Positions 1-5,680 are shown, counted from the first letter of the stretch. The stretch is 5,680 bases of DNA from JBBRLA01 sp038231615 (GCA_038231615.1 JBBRLA010000576.1:1-5680), one strand, 5' to 3'. The notes: generated by a model not told the origin, from the sequence alone. Numbers and translations are program-made.

Positions 1-153
1 CGCGGGCTCACCAAGGCAGTGACCGGACTGTGCGAAGTCCTGGATATCGAGATCGACGGCAAACGGCAAGCCTACCTGCTGACGCTTGACCACATCGGAC
101 TGACGGCGTTGCATGAGGCCATCAAGCAGGGACGAAAGTGGCCCGGGACATAG
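1..153 (+). CDS. C-terminal end of an unidentified protein (5' truncated by window)
   Basis: Frame 1 is open from the first base to the TAG at 151-153 and gives 50 residues. The peptide has alternating hydrophobic and charged stretches (LCEVLDIEIDGK, then YLLTLDHIGLTALHEAIKQG) and ends in KWPGT. Codons are mostly G/C-ending, like the neighbouring genes, which supports real coding. The final helix-like segment and basic tail look like the natural end of a small globular domain. I do not recognise the family and assign no function. It is the only plus-strand gene here and converges on the minus-strand block. A 64-codon minus-strand reading frame overlaps its 3' end but has poor codon bias and no ribosome binding site. 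Confidence 0.55.
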   Translation, partial: RGLTKAVTGLCEVLDIEIDGKRQAYLLTLDHIGLTALHEAIKQGRKWPGT

Positions 154-475
154 CAGTCTCGGTTTTGGGGCCTTTCGATAAGGGCATCGTCGCCGACCCG
201 AAGATGACATGCCAATCATGAGGATTTTCTCCGGGATGTAATTGCCGCCAGGTGGGTGGGTGCGACGAGTTCATGGAAATATTCTCAGCACTATCTGGAT
301 ATTTGTTCACCCGCAAGACCCGCCGGGGTGAGGATGAAGACGGCCATCCGCAGGTGCTCCCACACCACCGGGTTGCGCAGCCCCATTACCGCCACGATCC
401 GGGGCCTGAGGTAGGAGACCTGAGCGGCGAGGGGTTCTTCCTACGGCCGGTCCTGGGGCGATTCTTCATGGCGAG
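154..475. other. Convergent intergenic region without a convincing gene
   Basis: This stretch separates a plus-strand gene end (153) from a minus-strand gene end (478). It holds an A/T-richer pocket around 220-310 that stands out from the GC-rich surroundings. Within it is a 6-bp inverted repeat, AAATAT at 277-282 and ATATTT at 299-304. A small stem-loop (GCCTTT/AAGGGC with a four-base loop, 170-185) follows the plus-strand stop but has no T-run, so it is not a clear terminator. On the minus strand, 294-440 is open without an initiation context and reads like a protein fragment (see findings). The short frames in other phases lack ribosome binding sites. No canonical terminator is visible for either flanking gene. 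Confidence 0.5.
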
Positions 476-964
476 TTAGAGTGTACCCTTGCTGGCCACG
501 ATGGCACCATATTTGGCAAAGATGTGCTGCACTGCTTCCTCGGCCTGGGCCCCCTTGATTTCGGCGGTGACCAGCACCCCGCCCTTTTTCTTGAGGCGTT
601 TGCCCAGGCGATGCAGTCCTTGATCGGTGAGCCCGGCCCCGAAAAGGCCGCCGGCCAGCGCGCCGGTCAGTCCGCCGGCGAAGATGCCGAAGGCCAGCCC
701 GGCCACAAGGTTCACGTGCAGCAAGTTCAGCGGTCCGCTGAGCAACCACCCCAGGATGGCTCCGCCGACGACCCCGACGAGCAGGCCCCGGAGAAGGCCG
801 CCCCGCCCATCGCTCTCTGAATGGCGCAGGTCAGTCTCGTTGAGCCCGCCTTCGTGCACGATGAGGTTGCACACGTCTTTCGAAAGACCGGTCGCGTTCA
901 CGTCAAGCATGGCGGCCTCCGCATCCGCACGATGATCGAAAAGAGCGTACACAACATGTTCCAC
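476..964 (-). CDS. Small glycine-zipper membrane protein, general stress (YflT/DUF1269-like) type
   Basis: This 162-residue protein has three parts. Residues 1-35 (VVYALFDHRADAEAAML and following) resemble the alpha/beta unit of heat/general-stress proteins of the YflT/DUF1269 type. Residues 57-112 form a glycine-rich membrane hairpin with many small-xxx-small repeats, interrupted by SGPLNLLHVN. Residues 128-162 form a second alpha/beta unit (GGVLVTAEIKGAQAEEAVQHI). A strongly basic stretch, KRLKKK (122-127), follows the hairpin and is probably cytoplasmic. I chose the GTG at 962-964 because AAGGAGG lies five bases upstream. The ATG at 998-1000 would add 12 residues that include that Shine-Dalgarno sequence. 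The gene lies 84 bases after the transporter stop, so it may be read through from the operon or have its own promoter. The family resemblance is by pattern only. Biochemical function is unknown; a membrane-associated stress role is inferred. Confidence 0.8.
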   Translation of the reverse strand: MEHVVYALFDHRADAEAAMLDVNATGLSKDVCNLIVHEGGLNETDLRHSESDGRGGLLRGLLVGVVGGAILGWLLSGPLNLLHVNLVAGLAFGIFAGGLTGALAGGLFGAGLTDQGLHRLGKRLKKKGGVLVTAEIKGAQAEEAVQHIFAKYGAIVASKGTL

Positions 965-969
965 GACAA

Positions 970-976
970 CCTCCTT
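970..976 (-). promoter_or_regulatory. Ribosome binding site that sets a GTG start
   Basis: The minus strand reads AAGGAGG here, followed by five bases and then GTG at 964-962. This is a near-perfect anti-Shine-Dalgarno match at ideal spacing. It is much better than anything upstream of the alternative ATG at 1000, and it decides the start of the stress-type membrane protein. Confidence 0.75.
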
Positions 977-1048
977 CGTCCTGTCATGCAACATAATCAC
1001 CCGGAGCGGTCCCGGCCGCCTTTGGGCCAGTTTTAGGCCGGTTATCGA

Positions 1049-2485
1049 TCAAATCCCGGCGAGTTCCTCCAGCGTTCGGCCCTCGGCGTCCACCGCGAGG
1101 ATGGCGGCCGTCACCGCGGCGCCAAGCATGAAGGCGGCGCCGACCGCGTACCCCATGAACAGGGCCGCGCGGTTCTCGGTCTCGATGATCTTGCCGAAGG
1201 TCGCCGTCGCCACCGCACCGGCGGCTTGGCTGACCACGAAGAAGATGGCGATGGCCATGCCCCGGATCTCCACCGGGAAGAGTTCGCTCACCGTGAGATA
1301 GGCCGAGCTGGCCGCCGCGGAGGCGACGAAGAACACCAGGGACCAGGCGGCGGTCTGCGTGGTGGCATCCAGCATTCCCCGGTAGAAGGCGTACCCCGTC
1401 GCCAGCAGCAAGAGCGCCGAGAGCGCGTAGGTGAACGTGATCATCCGGCGCCGACCGATGGTATCGAAGAGGCGGCCCAGCAGAAGCGGCCCCAAGAAGT
1501 TGCCGGCGGCGAAGGGGATGACATAGATCCCGGCCCGCCCCTCGGGGACGCCGTAGAACCGGCTGAGGATGAGCGCATACGAGAAGAAGATGGCGTTGTA
1601 GAAGAACGACTGGGACACCATCAACGCGAGGCCCAGGACGGAGCGCCGCGGGTGCCGCCGCAGAAGGACGCGGGCGATGTGCAGAAATCCCACAGCGCCA
1701 GTCACGGTGACGCTGACCTCGGGCGCCCGGGTGCCGGGCACCGCTTCGGGGGTGTCCTTTCGCACCGCGTCCTCTATCGAGGTCATGGCCTGCTCGGCCT
1801 CGGCCACGCGCCCGCGCATCAGCAGCCAGCGCGGGCTTTCGGGCAACTGCCGCCGCACCAGCACGATGGAGAGCCCCAGCGTGGCACCCAGCCCGAAGAC
1901 CAGCCGCCAACTCACCGACACGGGCAAGAGGGCCGGGTTGAGCACCACCATCGTCAGCGCCCCACCCAGGCCGACGCCGACCCAGTAGCTGCCGTTGATC
2001 CCCAAATCGACCTGCCCACGCAGCCGCGCCGGAATGAGTTCGTCGATGGCCGAGTTGATGGCGGCATATTCCCCGCCGATGCCGGCGCCGGCCACGAACC
2101 GACACAGGGCAAAGACAAAAAAGCCCGGCGACAGACCGCTCATCGCGGTACCGACCAGGTAGACCGCCAGGGTGATGAGGAAGAGCTTCTTGCGCCCATA
2201 CCTGTCGGTCAAGTGGCCGAAGAAAAGCGCGCCGGCGATCTGTCCGAGAAGGTAGATGCTGTTGGAATAGCCGACCTGAGCGACCCTCAGGCCCAGGGTG
2301 TCGGGCCGGGCCAGCACGCTGCCCAGGTTGGCGATCAGGCTGGCTTCCAAACCATCCAGGATCCAGGTGATGCCCAGGGCCACGATGACGCGCCAGTGCC
2401 ACGACGACCACAAGAGCCGATCCAGACGGCTGGGCACGCTGCTGGTGAAGACCGTCCCTACGGGATGCGTTTCGGCAGGGTTCAT
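1049..2485 (-). CDS. MFS transporter, sugar/aromatic-acid porter-like (SV2/AAHS-type)
   Basis: This 478-residue inner-membrane secondary transporter has the usual MFS length and about 12 predicted membrane segments: roughly 32-54, 74-92, 101-119, 121-140, 164-184, 191-210, then a cytoplasmic loop at 211-280, and 282-308, 318-338, 348-367, 378-398, 408-430, 442-464. The MFS loop 2-3 signature GHLTDRYGRKK is at 90-100 and its second-half counterpart GRLFDTIGRRR at 337-347. RFVAGAGIGGEY (129-140), PESPRWL (215-221) and SELFPVEIRGM (400-410) are typical of sugar-porter, SV2 and aromatic acid:proton symporter branches. The first helix carries D44-G-L-E47, resembling the DGxD motif of aromatic-acid permeases such as PcaK, which would suit an acidic, proton-coupled site. 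The substrate cannot be called. The ATG lies five bases after the kinase stop with no obvious Shine-Dalgarno sequence, consistent with translational coupling. No strong terminator follows; CCGGCC/GGCCGG arms at 1012-1017 and 1036-1041 lack a T-run. Confidence 0.9.
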   Translation of the reverse strand: MNPAETHPVGTVFTSSVPSRLDRLLWSSWHWRVIVALGITWILDGLEASLIANLGSVLARPDTLGLRVAQVGYSNSIYLLGQIAGALFFGHLTDRYGRKKLFLITLAVYLVGTAMSGLSPGFFVFALCRFVAGAGIGGEYAAINSAIDELIPARLRGQVDLGINGSYWVGVGLGGALTMVVLNPALLPVSVSWRLVFGLGATLGLSIVLVRRQLPESPRWLLMRGRVAEAEQAMTSIEDAVRKDTPEAVPGTRAPEVSVTVTGAVGFLHIARVLLRRHPRRSVLGLALMVSQSFFYNAIFFSYALILSRFYGVPEGRAGIYVIPFAAGNFLGPLLLGRLFDTIGRRRMITFTYALSALLLLATGYAFYRGMLDATTQTAAWSLVFFVASAAASSAYLTVSELFPVEIRGMAIAIFFVVSQAAGAVATATFGKIIETENRAALFMGYAVGAAFMLGAAVTAAILAVDAEGRTLEELAGI

Positions 2486-2490
2486 GGGCG

Positions 2491-4224
2491 TTACTGGAAG
2501 CGAATGTACTTGAGGTTCAGCGACTGGGTAACGGCGCCCTTCTGCGTCCGGGCCCGCGCCCGCAACTCGTCGAAAGAGACGCTCAGCGGGCGGTAGCCGG
2601 ACCCGGGGGCGCTGGCCACGCAGGTGCCTCTGCTGCCATCAGGCAATTCGAAAGAACAGGTCGCTTCGCAGAGCACAGGGGACTGGCCGGTACACTCGAC
2701 GCTCACCTTCACTTCCTCAAGGTTCTGCACCTTGAAGAGCACCTTGACCGGCCTGGAACGTGCCGGCGCGGGCGGCGGCCGGTTGGCCCGTGGCGCGGTG
2801 CCAGCCAGCGAAGGGACAGATCCAGGTCGGGCCATATTTTGCCCACCCATCGCACCGTCCCGCTGCGTTGCCCACCTTCCGCCCGCGTCCGTCCAGCCCG
2901 GCAGCGAAGACCACCCATCGGGCCCCCGCTCGAAGAGGCCGCCTCCTTCGCTGTCTCCCGGGGCATCCACTCGACACGCGGGACCCAGGCCCGGCCCTGG
3001 CAGAGGTTTCGCCGCCGGCCTTCGCCCGATTGCCGGGCCGGCGATCTTCGCCTTCTCTTGCCGATGCTCCGCCTGGGTCGACGCCCCCGCCGTTTGCCCC
3101 CGCTCCTGCCCAAGATAAAGAATGAGCAGCACCAGCGTCACCCCGGCGCCCAGTCCCATGAACACCGCCAGCCGCCCGCGGGAGGGGCGGGTCTCGGGCA
3201 GCGGCATCAGGCGGGTGGCGTGGCTGGTGTCGGGGCGCTCGACGTAGAACTCGATCTCCTGCGCCAGCGCTCGCTCCAGCTCGCGCATGCTGGGGTAGCG
3301 GCCATCGGGGCGCTTGGCCAGCATGCGCATCACCAGCACGTCCAGCGAACCCGTGATGCCCAGATCCGGTCGCCGCCGCCTTGGGGGCACCGCCTGTTCC
3401 ATTGCGTGCTTCATCAGGATGTCCGATGTCGTCTCCCCATCGAAGGGCAGCGCCCCGGTGATCATCCGGTAGAGCACGCAGCCCAGAGCATACTGATCCA
3501 CCCGGTGGTCCGGCTCCTTGCCGTCCACCTGCTCGGGCGACATGTATTGGGGTGTCCCCAGCACCATCCCAACCTGCGTCAGGTTGGGGCTGGTGCGCCC
3601 CTTGGCCACGCCGAAATCGACGATCTTCACGAAATCCTGCTGGCCGTCCCGCTGGAGCAGAAAGATGTTGTCCGGCTTCAGGTCGCGGTGTACGATGCCC
3701 TCATCGTGGACCGCCTGCAGGCCCCGGGAAATCTGCATGGCGATGCGGCACGCGCGCAAGGGCGGCATAGGGCCGTCGGAGAGCGCCTGGCGCAGGGTCT
3801 GGCCCTCCAGGAACTCCATCACCAGGTACAGGTGCCCGCCGTCGAGGACCCCAAAGTCGAAGGTCTCGATGACGTTAGAGTGATGCACCCGCGAGGCCAG
3901 CACCGCCTCTTGCAGAAAGCGCTTGCGCGATGCCTCCTCCTGCGGCTCGCGCACCACCATGATCTTGATGGCCACCGAGCGGTCCAGGACCAGTTGCCTG
4001 GCGCGGTAGACCACGCCCATGCCGCCCCCGGAAAGGCAGTCCTCGATGCGATATCTTCCGCCCAGCGTGGCACCGATGAGGGCCTCGGGATCGAGCAGCG
4101 GCGCCGGCTGGTCCTCCAGGAAGAGCTTGGTGTTGCCCTGGGTGCACGAGTGGGCCTCGTCGTAGGAATAGCTCCCGCCGCAGACGTTGCACACCTTGGT
4201 AAGGGCGGTGGGCTGAAGGGTCAT
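2491..4224 (-). CDS. Transmembrane Hanks-type Ser/Thr protein kinase with Cys-containing extracytoplasmic domain
   Basis: The product is 577 residues. An N-terminal Cys/His cluster (C12-x2-C15, H25-x-C27) may bind zinc. The kinase domain spans about 58-325: glycine loop LSGGGMG (64-70), K87 in AIK, alpha-C E106, catalytic HRDLKPDN (179-186), DFG (203-205), and GTPQYMSPEQ (223-232) at the end of the activation loop. All catalytic residues are present. R180 makes it an RD kinase, and T211, T216 and T224 are candidate activation-loop sites. A single membrane helix lies at about 352-371. A Gly/Pro/Arg-rich, probably disordered linker (about 375-490) leads to a compact C-terminal region (491-577) with C511, C519, C523 and C535, probably periplasmic. 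I do not recognise that domain. The start codon overlaps the PEGA gene stop (ATGA, 4221-4224). The transporter begins five bases downstream. The linker has weaker codon bias than the kinase domain. Physiological substrates are unknown. Confidence 0.93.
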   Translation of the reverse strand: MTLQPTALTKVCNVCGGSYSYDEAHSCTQGNTKLFLEDQPAPLLDPEALIGATLGGRYRIEDCLSGGGMGVVYRARQLVLDRSVAIKIMVVREPQEEASRKRFLQEAVLASRVHHSNVIETFDFGVLDGGHLYLVMEFLEGQTLRQALSDGPMPPLRACRIAMQISRGLQAVHDEGIVHRDLKPDNIFLLQRDGQQDFVKIVDFGVAKGRTSPNLTQVGMVLGTPQYMSPEQVDGKEPDHRVDQYALGCVLYRMITGALPFDGETTSDILMKHAMEQAVPPRRRRPDLGITGSLDVLVMRMLAKRPDGRYPSMRELERALAQEIEFYVERPDTSHATRLMPLPETRPSRGRLAVFMGLGAGVTLVLLILYLGQERGQTAGASTQAEHRQEKAKIAGPAIGRRPAAKPLPGPGLGPACRVDAPGDSEGGGLFERGPDGWSSLPGWTDAGGRWATQRDGAMGGQNMARPGSVPSLAGTAPRANRPPPAPARSRPVKVLFKVQNLEEVKVSVECTGQSPVLCEATCSFELPDGSRGTCVASAPGSGYRPLSVSFDELRARARTQKGAVTQSLNLKYIRFQ

Positions 4225-5117
4225 CGCGTCGCCTGCCGCGCGATCGGGCCATCGGTAGCGCGCAGCGAAGCGGAACGCCGTTCATCGAAGATCAGCGTGA
4301 TCACCGACGCGGTGAAGAGTCCCGCCCCGGCGGCGAAGGTGACGATGCCGGCGGTTCGGGAGGGGCCCGGCGTGCAGGTCCCCATGGCGCCCGAATTGCA
4401 GCCCGGGTCGGCCCACAGGGAGGCGCCGACAATCATCGCCGCGGTGCCGGTCCCAAGCAAAAACCACCTGGCCAGGACCGATGGGGACCGCCAACGCGAC
4501 CCGGCCAAGCGGAGATTCACCGCGGCGTCGGTCCCAGGCCACGCTACCACGTCGCGCTCCACCGTGTGCTTGCCGCGGGCCTCGACATGATGACGGCCCG
4601 GATCGACCTCGACGGGATCTGCCAGCGGTGCGGCGCCGCGCTGCTCGCCATCGATGATCAGCAGGGCACCGGGTTCGTCGGTGCTGATGCGCAGGCGGGC
4701 CACCTGGGCGCGCAGCTCCCGGCGCAGGCGATCGGGGTCGTGGCCTTTCTGCTCCTCGGCGGGGACGCGGTCGGTGTACTCGCGAAGGGCGCGCAGGCCC
4801 GGCAGGGGGTGGCGCAGGTCGCGATCCAGCTCTGCCATGGGCCACAAAAGATAGGGGGTGCGCACGCGCTCGTAGGTCAGCCGCAGGACGGCTCGGGCAC
4901 CTTGCAGGTCCCCCTCGTGGCGCAACGCCTCGGCGGTGCGGTAGCCCTCCTTCACCACCACCTCGTCGAGCTGCGCCGCGACGGCCTGTGCCGGGTCCTG
5001 CGGGGCGAGGATCTCGGCGGACGCGGTGCCAGCGACGAGCAGCATGGCAAGGACGACGGCCATCGGGGGACGGCGAACGATTACTGCTTTAGAGATGGGC
5101 GCAGGTGAAGAATACAT
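4221..5117 (-). CDS. Signal-peptide PEGA-domain envelope protein with two C-terminal membrane segments
   Basis: The product is 298 residues. Residues 1-34 form a signal peptide: K10, R15 and R16, then a hydrophobic core at 19-30, and TASA before E35 as the likely cleavage site. Residues 38-140 are helical and Arg/Glu-rich (EALRHEGDLQGARAVLRL), suggestive of a TPR-like repeat. Residues 141-204 match a PEGA domain: LRISTDEPGALLIIDGE, a G-x-x-P-L turn, a P-G-R-H-x-V-E-A strand, and a final hydrophobic strand. Two membrane helices follow (about 216-236 and 255-277), separated by a short loop with C240 and C248 that could form a disulphide. This layout is common beside Ser/Thr kinases in myxobacteria, and the PEGA domain often binds envelope components. 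The gene overlaps the kinase start by four bases. The ATG at 5117 lacks a clear Shine-Dalgarno sequence. The alternative Met19 would remove the basic n-region, so I prefer the longer form. It may sense or scaffold for the kinase; that is inference. Confidence 0.85.
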   Translation of the reverse strand: MYSSPAPISKAVIVRRPPMAVVLAMLLVAGTASAEILAPQDPAQAVAAQLDEVVVKEGYRTAEALRHEGDLQGARAVLRLTYERVRTPYLLWPMAELDRDLRHPLPGLRALREYTDRVPAEEQKGHDPDRLRRELRAQVARLRISTDEPGALLIIDGEQRGAAPLADPVEVDPGRHHVEARGKHTVERDVVAWPGTDAAVNLRLAGSRWRSPSVLARWFLLGTGTAAMIVGASLWADPGCNSGAMGTCTPGPSRTAGIVTFAAGAGLFTASVITLIFDERRSASLRATDGPIARQATR

Positions 5118-5131
5118 CGGGCCGTGCGCGG

Positions 5132-5161
5132 ATCGAACACCGGAAGTGGGCGTTCCGTCAA
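5132..5161 (-). promoter_or_regulatory. Candidate promoter with overlapping inverted repeat upstream of the PEGA-kinase-transporter unit
   Basis: On the minus strand a TTGACG (5156-5161) is followed after 18 bases by TTCGAT (5132-5137). The -35 match is good and the -10 match is weak. Transcription would start near 5125, giving a leader of only about 8 bases before the ATG at 5117. An inverted repeat, CGGAA/TTCCG (5141-5145 and 5153-5157, seven-base spacer), lies inside the spacer and overlaps the -35, where an operator could sit. The same sequence also contains GGAAC, which resembles ECF sigma factor -35 elements. It is read by eye only. Confidence 0.25.
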
Positions 5162-5217
5162 GCGAAAGCAGCGGACCTGATTGCTGCCGCCTCCCCGATG
5201 GCCGCCGAGGTCTCGAT

Positions 5218-5257
5218 CGGCCTACGGCGGCCTACGGCGGCCTACGGCGGCCTACGG
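5218..5257. repeat. Four perfect tandem copies of a 10-bp unit (CGGCCTACGG)
   Basis: Four uninterrupted identical copies fill exactly 40 bases. The last copy (5248-5257) contains the final proline codon and the TAG stop (5252-5254) of the thioredoxin-like gene. The other three lie directly downstream of that stop. Because the stop is in the first copy read by the ribosome, gain or loss of other copies would not change the protein. Each unit holds a GGCC palindrome, but there is no T-run, so it is not an ordinary intrinsic terminator. Replication slippage is the simplest origin. Confidence 0.9.
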
Positions 5258-5674
5258 CTTGACCAGCGCCTCGGTCATGTCGCGCAGAAAGACCGCCGCC
5301 GGTCTGCCCCCCACGGTGGAATGCAGGATGTGCCCGTCCGCGTCCAGGTAGATGCACACTGGGGTGGGCTCATGCCGGGGGAGCAGTGGCAGGATCACGG
5401 CCAGGTCGGGGTCGAGCGCGACATCATTCGTGGGCGTGGGCGTGGGCATGCGGGCCCCCACACAGACGTAGTGCTGGTTGAGGAACTGGTGGATCTCGTC
5501 CTTCACGATGGTCTTCTCGACCAGCGCCCGACTGCCGCCGCAGGACAGGCGCCCAACCTGTATGAAGACCCGACGCCCCGACATCCGCGCCGCGGCCAGG
5601 CCATCGGCGAGGCTCGCGTACCATGGCGCCGCGCGCCGACTGTTGAAGTAGGGATGTTCGCCGGGTTCAGTCAT
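5252..5674 (-). CDS. Thioredoxin-fold-like protein with a single active-site Cys (CGGS)
   Basis: The product is 140 residues if started at the ATG at 5672-5674. A GTG two codons upstream (5678-5680) touches the window edge, so a longer N-terminus cannot be excluded. There is no signal peptide in what is visible, so it is probably cytoplasmic. The pattern fits a thioredoxin-like domain: an amphipathic helix (YASLADGLAAARMSGRR), strand VFIQV, then C45-G-G-S48 where classical members have CxxC, helix RALVEKTIVKDEIHQFLNQ, strand YVCVGARM, and later T104-P105 before strand VCIYL and a D-x-D-G hairpin, the expected cis-proline position. With only C45 it may act as a monothiol or binding protein rather than a dithiol reductase. 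C71 and C107 are elsewhere. A PTPTPT insert (about 77-82) sits after the third strand. It is 134 bases upstream of the PEGA gene on the same strand. Family placement is by pattern only. Confidence 0.7.
   Translation of the reverse strand: MTEPGEHPYFNSRRAAPWYASLADGLAAARMSGRRVFIQVGRLSCGGSRALVEKTIVKDEIHQFLNQHYVCVGARMPTPTPTNDVALDPDLAVILPLLPRHEPTPVCIYLDADGHILHSTVGGRPAAVFLRDMTEALVKP
5430..5447. repeat. Three tandem copies of GTGGGC inside the thioredoxin-like gene
   Basis: Three perfect 6-bp copies encode a Pro-Thr-Pro-Thr-Pro-Thr stretch on the minus strand. The unit is a multiple of three, so slippage would lengthen or shorten a proline-threonine loop without shifting the frame. Confidence 0.85.
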
Positions 5675-5680
5675 ATGCAC

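Noticed and set aside
170..185. Small hairpin after the first gene as a terminator
   Set aside because: The stem is six pairs including a wobble and no T-run follows on either strand.
122..316. 64-codon minus-strand frame overlapping the first gene's 3' end
   Set aside because: It has mixed codon use, no ribosome binding site, and overlaps coding sequence on the other strand.
252..479. 75-codon plus-strand frame beginning at GTG
   Set aside because: It has no Shine-Dalgarno sequence and a His/Arg-rich translation, and it overlaps the end of the stress-type gene. The opposite strand reads more like protein.
1012..1041. CCGGCC/GGCCGG inverted repeat after the transporter gene as a terminator
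   Set aside because: It has a six-pair stem, an 18-base loop and no T-run on the transcribed strand.
984..2411. 475-codon minus-strand frame in another phase of the transporter
   Set aside because: It is Arg/Gly/Ala-rich and lacks hydrophobic periodicity. The 1049-2485 frame carries all the MFS motifs.
1226..2596. 456-codon plus-strand open frame opposite the MFS transporter
   Set aside because: It is the antisense shadow of a clear 12-helix transporter. The translation is low-complexity and highly charged, with no plausible fold or ribosome binding site.
2839..4590. 583-codon open frame on the plus strand opposite the kinase
   Set aside because: It runs antisense to an intact kinase with all catalytic motifs. 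Its translation is His/Arg/Gln/Pro-rich with no recognisable domain. Long antisense frames are expected in DNA with high third-position G/C.
5168..5187. GCAGC/GCTGC hairpin followed by TTT on the minus strand as a terminator for the thioredoxin-like gene
   Set aside because: The stem is only five pairs with a ten-base loop and the T-run is three bases. This is too weak to call.

Overview
The window is GC-rich with strong G/C bias at codon third positions. It looks like a deltaproteobacterial-type genome, most likely Myxococcota. That placement is inference. It rests on a Hanks-type Ser/Thr kinase with an N-terminal Cys/His cluster, next to a signal-peptide/PEGA-domain protein with C-terminal membrane segments. 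No rRNA, tRNA, CRISPR array, insertion sequence or phage gene is visible.

Layout: a plus-strand gene enters from the left and ends at 153 (only its last 50 codons are present). A gene-poor convergent gap of about 320 bases follows (154-475). Everything to its right is on the minus strand. In the direction of transcription (right to left) these are a thioredoxin-like protein lacking the second active-site Cys (5252-5674), a spacer with a four-copy 10-bp tandem repeat and a candidate promoter (5118-5257), a PEGA-domain envelope protein (4221-5117), a transmembrane Ser/Thr protein kinase (2491-4224), an MFS transporter (1049-2485), and a small glycine-zipper membrane protein of the general-stress type (476-964).

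The PEGA protein and kinase overlap by four bases (ATGA), and the transporter starts five bases after the kinase stop. These three genes are therefore probably one translationally coupled unit. A plausible but unproven reading is an envelope signalling module: the PEGA protein and the kinase's Cys-containing extracytoplasmic domain would face the periplasm, and the kinase would act in the cytoplasm, possibly on the co-expressed transporter. The stress-type protein lies 84 bases further on with its own strong ribosome binding site and may be separately transcribed.

Most items are recognisable families. The points of interest are the kinase-transporter coupling, the unassigned C-terminal domain of the kinase, its weakly coding linker, and the repeat that carries the stop codon of the thioredoxin-like gene.
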